From Bigelowiella natans CCMP2755 (taxonomy: Eukaryota > Cercozoa > Chlorarachniophyceae): a stretch of 27,648 bases of DNA. The notes under the pieces are model-generated. The model was given only the letters and a program-made list of their open reading frames with translations. It had not been told where the DNA came from and searched no databases. This document shows, in pieces, positions 10,585 through 22,297 of this stretch. The DNA lies in assembly GCA_000320545.1 (NCBI GenBank), contig ADNK01002607.1, forward strand, positions 212,501 through 240,148, written 5' to 3'. The position numbers and the translations under genes were made by a program. Numbering within the stretch: position 1 is the stretch's first letter; each line of letters starts with the position of its first letter.

Positions 10585-11431
10585 CAATACTACTACCAAT
10601 ACTACTACCTCGGCCATTTAACCAAGATATCAAGGACGACACGGATGCGAGTATCTGCCACATTCTGATATATTGTTATCATCTTTATTACCAAGGTTTG
10701 GTCATCTCGAGGAGTCTCTGAAGGCCTTCACAGCAGAAGAAGTATGGATCATGATGAGTCACGTCGCTAGACACTCATAACAATTAGTAGATTAGTAATT
10801 TGATTGTCATTTAACCAAAATATTCTACTACTACTACTCATTAGCGACTGGAAGGAGAAAATGCTGTGATGTGCTCTATATGCGGAGGCAAACAACCATG
10901 TATGTTCTCCGATGATCAGCATCATCATCATCAACAACAACAACAACAACCATCGTCACTTTATTATCTATAGTATTTTCCACCGATTATGTCTGTCATT
11001 GGTCATCTTCTCCACCATTTACCGTTGAAACTACCGTCATAGTAGCAGCAAAACCGATGATGTGTGATTTTCATGCTGATTTCTTTTGCATCAGATATAC
11101 GAAAGACGGCCTTCAAAGAGCTTCCAGAAGTAGTTGCTAGCGCGCCAGCAATCACTGCAAAATAAAAGAAAGAGAAGCAAGAAGATAAATGCTCAATAAT
11201 GCCATCAGCATCGTAGTTATCTTATCATCATGAGCGCTTCTCCATCATAATTCAGGTGTTAGTAATTCAACTCAAGCGATTTGGGTAAGATAAGACACGT
11301 GCACAAGGCATTATTTTGGTTTCAGTTTTGACAGTTACGAATAGGAAGAGTAATCTGGCAATGATGACGATGATGATGGCGATGAAGAAGAAGATGATAA
11401 TTATAACTGTTAAGGGTGATTGATTGTCTGC

Positions 11432-11463
<32 letters not shown>

Positions 11464-12302
11464 ATGGTTCCTCCTGTTAATAAAGGTGGGATTTCTCGAA
11501 TGGACGAGGGAAACGAGTGAAAAATGAGGTGATTCTTCTTCTCCTATAACCGTCTTCCTCCATCATCCTCATCATCTTGCATCATCATCATCATTGCTAT
11601 TGCTGTGACAACACTCCCTCCTCTCTTGGTTTCTCTTGCTTGCAAAGGACCGCATGGAGATTCCCTATGAGCTTCTTGTCGCAGCATCTAGTGATAAAAA
11701 TGATGATGATGATGATGCTAATGATGCCAAGATGAAGAAATATCGAGCAGTCTCTGTGCTGATGCATAGGTATATTATCATCACTATTGTCATCATTAGC
11801 AGCAGCAGACGCAAAAACAGTGGTGTCATCATCATCATCAGTACACTACTTTCTACACTATAACAATTGCCACTTCACGATGATGCCTTTGCTCACAGCG
11901 GCCTTGCTGCTACAGGGCACTACTATGCTTTCGTTCAACCAAAGGTGCTAACAATAATTACACACACACACACACACACACACACATAGTAGATTAACAA
12001 TACCAATACTAGGAGGAATGCTAAATCAACGTTGTGTATGATTTACATCCATATGTGGCGTCTCGTAATCTTTTTATAATGGTTGTGGTACTGCTACTTG
12101 CTGCTGCTGCTGCTGCTGCTACTACTATTACAAATGGTAAGGGACGGGGATCAACATGGTGCCAGTTTGATGACCACAGAATCACACAAATGTAATAGTA
12201 GTAGTAGTAGTAATAAGAATAATAATAGTTGCACAATAAACACATAAAGGTAGAGTTGTGTTGAAGAAGCAGAATATGCTACCTTCGATAATGGCATCAG
12301 AG

Positions 12303-12361
<59 letters not shown>

Positions 12362-14226
12362 GGCAATAGAGAGAATGCTCTACTATTGTGTTCCTACGAC
12401 CGATCCATTCCAAAAAGGGAGGAAGCATCACCTGTTCGTTGTTCTTTCCGTATTTTCAACCATATATAAAGAATTAATATCATTCAAAATTTGTTGTGGT
12501 ATCACAGCTCTGCAGTCGATCAAAACAGGATGTTTCAATCACTATCTCAACATCTTGAGAAGAGGAAAAGTAGTAGTAGTAGTAGTAGTAGTAGGAGTTG
12601 TGGCGACAAGAACAAGTCCGAAGAAAAGAAAGGTAATGGAGGAGAAGGCAAAAAAATAGAGAGAAAGAAGAAGAATTGTTAGAATATATGAGTAGTTGAC
12701 AACGCATGATGCACTCATGCTGATGGATGCTGCCACCACCGCGACCATTATTGACAGGAGGATCAGGAATAGGGGGAGGAGGGGCAGGAGGAATCCCGGC
12801 ACCACCACCACTACCTCCGCCACAATTGGGAGGAGGGAGGGAAGGGGGGGGGGGTCCCGACCGCCGCCACCACTAGTAGCGGTATTAATTATGTGTGATT
12901 GATTTATCTGCCATATCTTCCTCCTCCTATTTCAACATCAACGTAGTACACACATGCTGCGGCACTCGTGATCTGCATACACATGATCCACACAACGGTT
13001 AGACTTGGTAGGAAGTAGCACCAACAGAACAGAGCAGACAAAATAATGATGGGTATGGTATGCTATCGTATGCTCATAGTAGTATAGTAGCAGTAGTAGT
13101 AGTAGTAGTAGTTCTTTGGTTCATTGCTACATCCACTATTACTACTGCAATTGCTACTACTACTACTACTACTACTATCAGATTGGAGGAGGGCCTGGTA
13201 TACCTCCACCACCGCCCCCTATCATGACGACAGAAAGCAGCAGCAGCAGCAGCAGAAATAATACAGCAGCAGGACAACAACCTAGTAACATAATCGATGG
13301 TACTACTAGTAGTAGTAGTAGAGGAACGATGGTGACGATTTATGGACGCTCTTTCGTCGAGCCTGCGCTGGGTGCTTACATGGTAGTGTATCAGAGGGAG
13401 GAGGAGGAGGAGGAGGAGGGAGGTGCAAGGGCAGAACACGGACCAGAACAGAAATTGAACAAGGGAAAGATTAGTAATGATAAAGAAAATCGTGATGAGA
13501 CAAATAATCATGTCGATTCTAGTAGCTTTTGGGGAATTAGCAAGAAGCTTAAAGAGGAGATCATGGCAGAGAACGAAAGGTGTAGTTGTTTATTATCACT
13601 TCGAAATACATATATTTGTGGGGGGGGGGGGGGTCAAGTGGTAGTGATAATGGTGGTGATAATGAGGATTTTGTTAAAAGGGAGAAAGGTTAGATGGATG
13701 ATATGAGTTGTTCGTCTTCTCGTCTTTCTTCCTTCCTTCTTCTCCCTCTGTGTACTTTATTTTCCTTCTTCTCTCCTCTCATCATAATGATCCAAACAAC
13801 CGATGATCCAGGTACTTGCCTCTGTTAAAATCCCACCAAGAAGCTAAGAAAAGCCAGAACGTCAAATCTAGGAAGGGGAGAAACAAGACTAACAAAGACA
13901 ACAAGAATATCAACAATGATAATAACAATGACAGGATCAAGCAAAAGATAAATATTCATCATCATCTTAAAGTCTCTGCGGGTTCCGTAGGAAGTAAAAG
14001 AGTAGGAGGAAAGGAGGAGGAGGCGAAGAGGAGGAGAGGGAAGAAGAAGATGGTAGTATCGTGTTGTCGTTGCAGCGGAACTAACAATGACGGTCAAGGC
14101 AGCACTAACAACAAATCTGATAAGAATTCGTCGTTTGAGATAGAAATGGATGGTCTTTGGAGAAACGATGCTGCCGATAAATGGGTGGGTATTATTGCGG
14201 TCATACTTATACACTGACCACATTAC

Positions 14227-14264
<38 letters not shown>

Positions 14265-14328
14265 AAATTGAGATACGATGAGAACATAATTGCTCAGTAG
14301 TTCTTGATTATGCATTTTATTATTTGTG

Positions 14329-14368
<40 letters not shown>

Positions 14369-15551
14369 TCACTCTATATATACTCAGAGACAACAACTTC
14401 GTCTCGTCCTTTCAAAGAAATTGAAAGTACCACCTACGAGATTATACCTCAAAATTAATTTAGGAGGAGGAGGAGTAGGAGGACAGTCACAAGAGCGATG
14501 TGAAAAGGAGAAAAAGAAGAATGACGTCACTGGAATCGAGGAGCTTCTTCAACAGCAACACCAGGCCAACGATGATACCAGCGGTAATGATGGCCAAGGC
14601 GACGATTTGGTGCGCTGCGAGTATGATGTTTTGCCTCAGGGCAAACGGGTAAGCTCTTGATGAACATAGTAGTAGTCAGTCAAATTGATAACACACAAAT
14701 ATAACCAATAGTTCGCCGTGTTTATATTGAGAGAGAAACAGAGAAGGAACTGTTGATTTCTAATGTGTGATGATGCTGATGATGATGGTGTGCAGAACTT
14801 GGAAGTATTCCTTCTTCATCGTCGTCATCGTAGTAAGCGATTCAGCACGGCTAGTGAAGGAAAGAGTACAGAAACAGCAGTAGCAGTTGGCAGTAGTGGA
14901 AATAATAACAACAACAGCAGAAGTGATAACGATGTCATGAGAGAAGCAGAAGAAAAGGCCAAATATATTACGAGTGCGTAGTATATGTAAATATTATTTA
15001 GATAAGATACATCAACGATAAAGCTATGATATTTTCCTCATTTCGTCGTTTCTTCAATTCTCTGAGCAAGTGATGCGTACACCTTAAGAGGATAATGCCA
15101 AAATAAGAAGAAGGGGAGACAACTATTTTATACATAATCTTTGCTCTTCTTCTTCTTCTTCGTCTTATTATTATTTTATACAATACTACCAAGGTTTTGT
15201 AGCGGATACAACGATGACAATTGGCTCTCTTAGATCACAGGTAAAGAATTGATCTTAAGCATGTCCCGATTACATGCTCGCATGTGTATAGGAATATGTA
15301 CGTATTTTACACAACATTCATTTATACAGCATTTATGAACACTACTCTTATTTGAGTGGGGAGAGCACTGATATTATTATCTGTTGTTACTATTAGCTAT
15401 CTATAAAAGCTGGGATTGACGATCGACTTACCTTCACTCGAATGCGTGAAAAACGGTCGGGTAACTTCCTAGGTAATGAGCTGCTGCTGCTGCTACTACT
15501 ACTACTACTACTGCTTTCATGTTTCTGCATATACCAATTGGCAATGTTTTA

Positions 15552-15582
<31 letters not shown>

Positions 15583-15772
15583 GTCGTCATTCATTCATTT
15601 ATTCGTTCGTCAGGAGAGGCCTTTATTGATTCCGAGACTCTAGAAGATGAATTAATACGCATGCCAACAGGATTCTCAGGCTGCATTGTCTTAACGATTG
15701 GGAGGAAGGGGGGAGAGGAGGAGGTATGCTCCTTAGTTATTCGTGCTATTTGTAGTGTCTTTGCATATATTA

Positions 15773-15811
<39 letters not shown>

Positions 15812-16744
15812 ATGAGCTATTTATTCACATTCTGACCATTTTATTGGACTAGTATTACAGTCACCATCCTCTAATTATCAACACCAATCACAGCATCATC
15901 ATCATACACGTGTGAAAAAGCCTGAGGACTCCATTGTGGATATTTACCTATGGGAAGAACGTAATAGATTAGGAGTACCAGCAATTTGATAGAGAGTGAT
16001 AAAAAAATAGTAGTTTCAGAATCGTTATAATGGAATTTTTCTCCGGTTTATTAGATGTCTTTCTTCCCCTATCTTATTGTGATTTCTACTACTATCTTAC
16101 CTAAGCTTGATGATGTCTTTTTCTCCACTCACTCATCACCCTTTTCAATTCAGTATCGAAACTAGATTATCTAGGGGAGATGGTGCTTCCTCAATCTCTT
16201 TTCACGAAGAATGATGACACCCATACCCATGATGGGAATGGTGGCCATGAGCAAGAACCCTCAGCTGCTCGTCGATCAGTAGCGCCATCACCAATCTTCA
16301 TCCTAAAGCAGAAGCTTGCATCATGCTCTCACCTCCTCAGCGGCACTACAATGGAGAAGACGACCGGGGCGGAATTTAAGGTGGGGGGGTTACATACCCA
16401 TACTCATATATTCTCTTTAACAATTTCGATAAATCTATTTTACCTCCGCCGCGACGCTCATTATCTATCAATGATATCATAGTCATCATCATCATCATCA
16501 TCATCATCAGAGTATGGCGATAAGCTAGTGATGTGATGATGTGTTCTGTATGATGTTGTTGGGTAGATTTGTCGTGTTCCCGCATGGCAGACAAGTGGTA
16601 TCGAAGGAGTAGCATCAGTTCGCAGGTAACCTAGTAGCAGTAGTAGTAGCAGCAGAAGTCGTAGCACTCACTGCAATGAATTTATCTCATTCTTTCCTTT
16701 CAATCTTGAGCCCACAAGAAGAATAAGATACTATCAATGAGTGT

Positions 16745-16782
<38 letters not shown>

Positions 16783-16933
16783 GTGTGTGTGTGTGTGTGT
16801 GTTCTATCCAAACGTGAAAATCATCAGGGATTCATGGGACAATAGTGAAATATTTCCTATAAAGAGTGGGGATGCGTTGGTTCTATGCCCTTCCATCACA
16901 TTGGAACGTTTTTTCGAAGCACAACGGTCATAA
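8463..16933 (+). CDS. USP40/USP47-type ubiquitin-specific protease with C-terminal ubiquitin-like repeats
   Basis: Role by family: cysteine protease that removes ubiquitin. Exons: 8463-8638, 8781-8910, 9108-9170, 9279-9400, 9459-9503, 9759-9819, 10026-10090, 10271-10319, 10474-10511, 10696-10741, 10845-10899, 11095-11129, 11256-11284, 11486-11528, 11648-11769, 11899-11944, 12142-12191, 12256-about 12293, then an unresolved stretch, 13182-13579, 13812-14184, 14388-14648, 14796-14973, 15194-15240, 15397-15472, 15614-15723, 15861-15960, 16154-16380, 16567-16625, 16828-16933. Motifs: Cys box NEGSTCYLNSFLQTL (Cys codon 9117-9119), RQHDVQELYHVLN, zinc-finger pairs CTTC and CSIC, VLVIQLKRFG, His box SGLAATGHYYAF (His codon 11918-11920), WCQFDDHRIT, GAYMVVYQRE. 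All catalytic elements are intact. Downstream segments such as LVLSKKLKVPPTRLYLKI, TRMREKRSGNF and FIDSETLEDELI match the ubiquitin-like tail of USP40/USP47. It has more than 1,037 codons. The N-terminal exon and its GTGATT donor are less certain; an ATG at 8811 is an alternative start. No transit or signal peptide is seen. Confidence 0.9.
8726..8744. repeat. (GT)n microsatellite
   Basis: GT array in the first intron of the USP40/47-like gene. Confidence 0.9.
9535..9566. repeat. Tandem 16-bp duplication
   Basis: Two perfect adjacent copies of GATCGATCATACTGAC, in the intron at 9504-9758. Confidence 0.9.
10554..10608. repeat. (CTA)n microsatellite with CCAATA interruptions
   Basis: Intronic array in the USP40/47-like gene between the SDLSLVVK exon and the FGHLEESLKAF exon. 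Confidence 0.93.
11432..11463. repeat. (TTG)n microsatellite
   Basis: Array in the intron that separates LKRFG from WDFSNGRGKRV. Confidence 0.93.
11960..12129. repeat. (CA)n and (GCT/CTA)n microsatellites
   Basis: CA array at 11960-11986 and GCT/ACT units at about 12099-12129, in the intron between the His-box exon and the WCQFDD exon. Confidence 0.9.
12197..12361. repeat. (AGT)n and (GA)n microsatellites
   Basis: AGT units at 12197-12212 follow the donor GTAATA. A GA array of about 55 bases fills 12306-12361, immediately behind the FDNG codons. Confidence 0.93.
12256..13181 (+). other. Unresolved exon/intron boundary region inside the deubiquitinase gene
   Basis: The exon from 12256 reads CVEEAEYATFDNG and then runs into a (GA)n array with no GT donor until 12388. 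The next secure exon (13182) begins IGGGPGIPPPPPP. Between them, 12758-12853 can encode a Gly/Pro-rich piece (GGSGIGGGGAGGIPAPPP) that fits a junction after the first base of the Gly codon at 12293. That would need a GC donor, and its own 3' end sits in a G11 run and does not give the right phase. Either a non-canonical donor is used, (GA)n is partly translated, or repeat length is wrong in this assembly. Confidence 0.55.
12570..12594. repeat. (AGT)n microsatellite
   Basis: Trinucleotide array within the unresolved region of the USP40/47-like gene. Confidence 0.92.
14228..14362. repeat. (CTG)n and (CT)n microsatellites
   Basis: About twelve CTG units at 14228-14264 and CT units at 14330-14362. 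The CT array precedes the acceptor at 14386-14387. Confidence 0.95.
15481..15583. repeat. (CTG/CTA)n and (ATC)n microsatellites
   Basis: CTG then CTA units at 15481-15512 and ATC units at 15552-15583, all in the intron at 15473-15613. Confidence 0.93.
15777..15810. repeat. (GT)n microsatellite
   Basis: GT array in the intron at 15724-15860. Confidence 0.95.
16483..16508. repeat. (ATC)n microsatellite
   Basis: Intron at 16381-16566. Confidence 0.93.
16747..16801. repeat. (CT)n followed by (GT)n
   Basis: Compound dinucleotide array in the last intron of the USP40/47-like gene, upstream of the final acceptor at 16826-16827. Confidence 0.95.
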
Positions 16934-18022
16934 ACCTGTACTCCATTCTAATGAAAACAATTTCATATTTTTATTTATGGTGAACAACTTAGCTAGCTCA
17001 GTTGACATTATGTGGGTATAAGAATACAATACTGAAAAACAATGATGAAACTCTTATGAAATTTGTAATTATTTGCAGGCAAGCTGGGAGAGAGCAAGGG
17101 ATAGAGATAAAATTATAGCTGGCCACCAACCATTGTTACATTATTTTCATCATAGAAAAATTCCGCACTATCTAGCTATACATAGTAATAGCTTGACACA
17201 TTGCCAATGTAGATGTATTTTTGTACACATGTACGTCGTGGTCAGTCGTCTGAACACACACACACACACACACACAAGCAATTTTTGTGCTACGATAGAT
17301 AGATGCAGGCTAATTATATGCTAGAATGGTATATGTTGCATGTACAGTGTGCAGTACGTATACTAGTATAGGATGCGCACGTCATCAGTGTGTCTCACGC
17401 ACCATGCTAGCATGTACATCCAGATGTACTATTTAATAAACTGTATGATGCGCATATGAGCGATGCGTCCCCATTATTTAGTAAGGCAATGCAAGGCAGC
17501 GTGCGACATGTGACAGATATACGAGCAGGCAGGTGTGCTTATTAGCTATATCTAGAACAGCATGCATACTAGCACGTGTCACATGCAGTGGAATAGACTA
17601 GTCTAGTCGTAGAGATCGATGTGATGTGTGTGTCATATACTTGCGGTACTCTGAGGGGTATATGCGCATTACATCGCTAGATCGCTCACATCGTTGCTGC
17701 TAGGTAGGATAGCTACGGAGCATAGACATTTAACCTATTATAAATATTGCTAGATTGCCCAGCTAGCCAGATGCGTACATATACATGGTGTCGAAATAGC
17801 GCAAATTACATTCAGTGCTATGCGTTATATTCATGCTGTGTATCCTAACTTTTACGGTTTAAATTCTATGCTTCAATGCCTGACAGCAATGAATCGTCAA
17901 TATCAGCTCTCGATGCTTACGTCTGCGTAACTCCAAAATGTGCATCCCATTAGTAAGGGATCCAAATTCTGAACTGGTACTGCCATAATTCGAGCAGATA
18001 TTTCGTTGTTACAAGCGCAGAA
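16934..18022. other. Convergent intergenic region between the deubiquitinase gene and UQCRH
   Basis: No convincing gene. It carries a single (CA)n array at 17253-17276. Positions 17330-17780 are dense in short palindromes: CATGCTAGCATG at 17403-17414, a GTACAT-CCAG-ATGTAC hairpin right after it, and AGACTAGTCT near 17596. An open frame from 17073 behind a TTGCAG has no recognisable protein features. Confidence 0.5.
17253..17276. repeat. (CA)n microsatellite
   Basis: The only sizeable microsatellite found between 16.81 and 21.0 kb. Confidence 0.92.
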
Positions 18023-18298
18023 TTACTTAGTGCCTTTAAAAACGGACGGCGTAGCCTACAGACATGAGAATACTTGAGTGAGGACAAATCGAGCACAGCT
18101 GAAGCATGGGGTACTTACGCATTTGTCGATGCATTTCCAGTAGTCAAAGTACCAGCCCGAACAGTGCTTCTCGCCGCTGGTGTCACCTTCGATACGTTTT
18201 GCACATGCAAGGTAAGCTTTCCAAGGAGCAGCACATTTAGGCTTGCAGGTTTCCTCAGCCGTCAACTTTGGGTCGGGAATCTCGTTCTCTTCGGACAT
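18023..18298 (-). CDS. UQCRH: Cytochrome bc1 complex hinge protein (complex III subunit 6)
   Basis: Role: small acidic subunit of mitochondrial complex III at the intermembrane-space face, aiding the cytochrome c1-cytochrome c interaction. Two minus-strand exons, 18298-18119 and 18055-18023, split by a 63-nt intron (GTAAGT...TGTAG) in phase 0, give 70 residues, a usual family length. Seen: EETCKPKC, then PWKAYLACAKRIEGDTSG, then HCSGWYFDYWKCIDKC and a C-terminus ATPSVFKGTK. Six cysteines are at residues 18, 22, 32, 46, 56 and 60, giving a twin CX9C arrangement consistent with disulfide import by the Mia40 route. There is no cleavable presequence, as in short family members. The ATG follows CGCAG, so a 5' UTR intron is possible. 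Unlike the long genes it contains no microsatellite. Confidence 0.95.
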
Positions 18299-19553
18299 CT
18301 GCGTACAGTAGAATCATCAGGAATCGGCCGCCAATACAACGTAGACGATAACGACTACATCGTTATTTTTTTGTCGAATGAAGATGTTTGGTGATATACA
18401 AACACTGACACATGTATACATTTTGGGAGAGTACGTTTGTTGTATCGTATCCTTTGTGAAGAAAATCCCATTTACCGGTGGAAATGAAGCCGTAAATAAT
18501 TAAAATACATTTTCTTCTCTATTCTACGTTTCCATTTCCTCCGTGTAGATTTAATACGACCCCATTATTTGATTTGACGTCTCGAATATGTAATGGATGT
18601 GTGTGTCACTGCACCACCAGCACGACGTTCTTCCCGTCAAATTTGGACTACTAGTGTTTTGTGGAGGTTTGCAACCAACTTCCCGAGATCAAAAACCATT
18701 TGAAAAAGATGTGAATATCTACGGGGAAAATAAAAGCGTGTAGTGACTGTGTCGGTCCAGGGGGGGCGTAAGGCAACCTCTCCTTGCGCTTCTACTTGTT
18801 CAGACTTAGTGGCAAGTTATCTGCACCAGAAGAAACTCAATAATTCATAAAATAAGCCTAATTTATGTATTTATTGTTGTCGTAGACACTAAAATAAATG
18901 GTAAACAATATTAGAAAATAATCTCCGCATCCTGACTCCAGTGAAATTTGTGGATGGATGCGGGTCGCGGATTGAGATCAGGTCTAAGATTTTGATTACT
19001 GAAGTACCTAGATGCTTTGTAAATTTAAGAAACGACAACAAAAATCGATATATTCTACTTTTTATACATTATGTCTAGGACAATAGAAGAAAATATGGGA
19101 AACACTGACATCTGAATGAGACTCTGAATAGTCCAGCCACGTTCTCAGGTGAAATCTGTTTCATCTCTGTGACGTTGGGTTAAACCACCTACAATTTGCC
19201 CTATTTCTCGAACTCATTTAGTCACATAATCATCGAAATAATTTCCTATTTTTCTGTAAGGAAGTAAAATGAAAAAGAGATGTCTGTTTGAGGTCCCGTC
19301 ATGTAATTTTCAGAGGTCGGAAGGTGAAATGTCGCACATTTTTTTGTTTTCTTCCGATTGACCTCGAGAGATTATCTGGAGATCATCAATCATCCGTTGT
19401 CGAAGCTCTCCTTCTCTACTGATTGATCCCGAGAGGAGGGAGGGAGGGATAGAAAGCAAGAAGATCCACAGGAGAGCACTTCTCCTCTTCCTAACTGTTG
19501 CTCGCACTACTGCATGTGGATATGGCTTCTTCGGGAAGTAAGGATCACATGTA
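18299..19553. other. Divergent intergenic region between UQCRH and the second deubiquitinase
   Basis: About 1.25 kb with no microsatellites and no recognisable gene. It should contain the UQCRH promoter (near 18300-18500, minus strand) and that of the plus-strand deubiquitinase. A minus-strand open frame at 19310-19642 overlaps its right end but is probably not a gene. Confidence 0.5.
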
Positions 19554-21031
19554 ATGCCTGCCTCAGATGACCTTCTTCTAAACGGTATGATAAATAAAGG
19601 GACTGCAAGAGACGCGGAAGAGGGGAATGCCAAACATAGCAATCCTGAAGCAGGGCGGAGAGAGGTAGTGCTTCGTATTTATAACTCTTTGGAAATTCAT
19701 TGAAGGATTAAATATGGCCATGAGCGCAGAAATCTGTCGAAACATTAACGCATCATTCAGTCAGTTGACTGAAAAATTGGGATTGCTAAAGCATGCGTCT
19801 CTTCTTGTTCTCTTCTCGTAGCCTGGCGTTGTGGGCCTAAAGAATCTCGGAAACACATGCTTTATCAATTCAGTTATACAGGTCGTGGTAGTTCTAGTAG
19901 TAGTAGAAGTAACAGTAGCAGAAGTTACAGGAGCAGGGTAGTACAACTTATTGCGGATGTATTCAATACAACTCGTGAAAACTCGGTGATGATTTATGTC
20001 CATAATCAGCATGTGTTTTTAATATACGTTCCTCAGCCATACGATACTAAGCTAGAAATGCGCACATACATCTCTCTTTCACTCCGTCTTCCTCATCTCT
20101 CTATTTATCTCTCTTTCTCTCCCCTTTTCTGTGTGCTGTGCGTGTGTTTAATCTTACTACCACCATTCCGAATCCTTCAACAGCAAGTTTTAACTTAGTA
20201 CTCTGCTGTTGTTAGTGCTTGAATGCTACCCGTCTTCAGGATTTCTTTGCATCAGAGTAACTTTCTTATTCCTCTCGACTAAAGTTTCTACAAGCATGTT
20301 TTAGTATCCTTCGGTGATATTCATGTGGTGATTCATCAAGCTATTTGTTCACTTAATAATAATTAATTCACCGTCTAAATTCTTCCCAAGTATTGTTTTA
20401 CTCAACCTTGATTATTCAGATATGATCGCATCCGTGCTAAGAGCAGCCATAAGAGTATGAAATATGATATGCAGAGTTTAAAAGAAAAGATTATCGAATA
20501 GAACTATCACCGATGAAAGCGAGAAACATGAAAATCTACAATTTGAATGAAGATTGAATTGTATCTTTGGTTTATCATTTCCGCAAATATAATGGTCTCC
20601 TTCCATATTCATGTCAGGGATAAGAGTTGCTAATACAGTAGCGACATTGTTTAAGGTATTTTAGTTCTTTATGCTTCAGTATTGTGCGATTGATCACAAT
20701 GGAGAGCAACATGACTAAATTCAATGGTTGGAATTTTGGATTTTTTTTTCTCTTATGAGTTTTCTTGTTGTGTAATTTTGTCAATTCCGACGGTTAGGAC
20801 ATGTGGAGCGATGATAAATATAGTAGCGATGTTGGTGAAAGCAGCAACAACGTCGTTATAGGTCCAGTGAAGCTGAAAGGCCTCCACAGCATTGCGTAAT
20901 TGATAATCAATTCAGAAATAGCGATTTATATAGGATGATTAAGATTGATCAAGACGAGGGTCTAAATAAATATGTGTGATGTTGATGATGGTGATAGCAG
21001 GAAAAGAAGGAGGAGGAGGAGGATTATCCCA

Positions 21032-21067
<36 letters not shown>

Positions 21068-22260
21068 GTAATGAGTGATGCAGGCTAATAAAAAATCATA
21101 TCTAACCTGTAAAGCGGACATGGGAATTTCGCCGATGGAAGGCAACACGACGCCAGCGAATTTCTTTCATTTATCCTCGATGTAAGTGAGACATCATCTT
21201 TCAAGAGAAAATACTCCATCCGCATGCAATACATATCAGTCTTTAGTCAGTCAGTACACAAGATATGGGGTTGGCGTCACGGAGGCCTAACTATCACACC
21301 AATATTCCCTCTAAAACAGGCTATTCATGAAGATCTAACCAATATGAAAAACGAGTCTTCGGATTCATCACCATCATCATCGTTACTACTACTATCACCC
21401 CCCACTCGCAAAAGAAGGCAACCACCAACATCTACCTCTTCAAGTACAAATACTGCTACTCCAGCCGCTGGTGAATGCGATGATGGCGACAATGAAGTAC
21501 AATCCTTTATAATCTTATCATAGATCCAATTGGGGGAGGGATGATCATATCATCATTTCTGAGCTGCTACATTTTCTTCATTTAATTATTACCTTTCCAT
21601 TTTCATCTTTGTTTTTTTAGACAAAAGTACGGAGCAATATCAAGGGGGAAGAGGGAAGACAGGGGGGGATAAGAGATGGCCATGGCAAAATTCTTACTCC
21701 CAAGCTTATGGCGACGACAGCAACAAAAAGGGAGGAGGAGGAGGAAAAAGAAAAAGAAAAAGAAAAAGAAAACGAAGAGAGGAAAGGCAGGTCTTTGGTA
21801 TGTCCGAATTGCTATTATGCTGTCAGAGTTGAAGCACGGAAACAACATGAAGAGGAAGAACAAGAAGAAAAGAGCACCAGGATTCAAAGTGCAGAGGAGG
21901 AGGAGAAAGAAGATTATATCAATCAAATGAACAATGGTGAAAATATAATGAGTTCCTCCAAGTTTGCTGATGACGAGGAAGAAGGAAGCGGAATAATCCA
22001 TGAAAACAACGACAACAAGAAGAACAAGTCCAATCCTGCTGCTCCAATGATGATGACTACAGCAACCGCAGCTACTATTACTACCACCGTTTGTACAATG
22101 TCTGTAAAAAGGAAAGGAAATAGTAGTAGTAGTAGTAGTAGTAGTAATAGTTTCTTTCCTATACTGTTTTGCTGATGACCGATCACTGTATGCGTCTTGA
22201 TTGCCATTCTTATTAGAATATACCATTATTCTTAGGTGCGGACATTGCTGGAACCCTACA

Positions 22261-22297
<37 letters not shown>

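Noticed and set aside
17073-17324. 83-codon open frame behind a TTGCAG acceptor-like sequence
   Set aside because: It ends in the (CA)n array and has no upstream partner exon or protein motif. The deubiquitinase already ends at a clean stop at 16931-16933.
19310-19642. Minus-strand open frame of 110 codons with a hydrophobic N-terminus
   Set aside because: It overlaps the plus-strand first exon of the second deubiquitinase (19554-19664), which joins the Cys-box exon in correct phase. It has no recognisable domain. I cannot fully exclude an antisense small gene.
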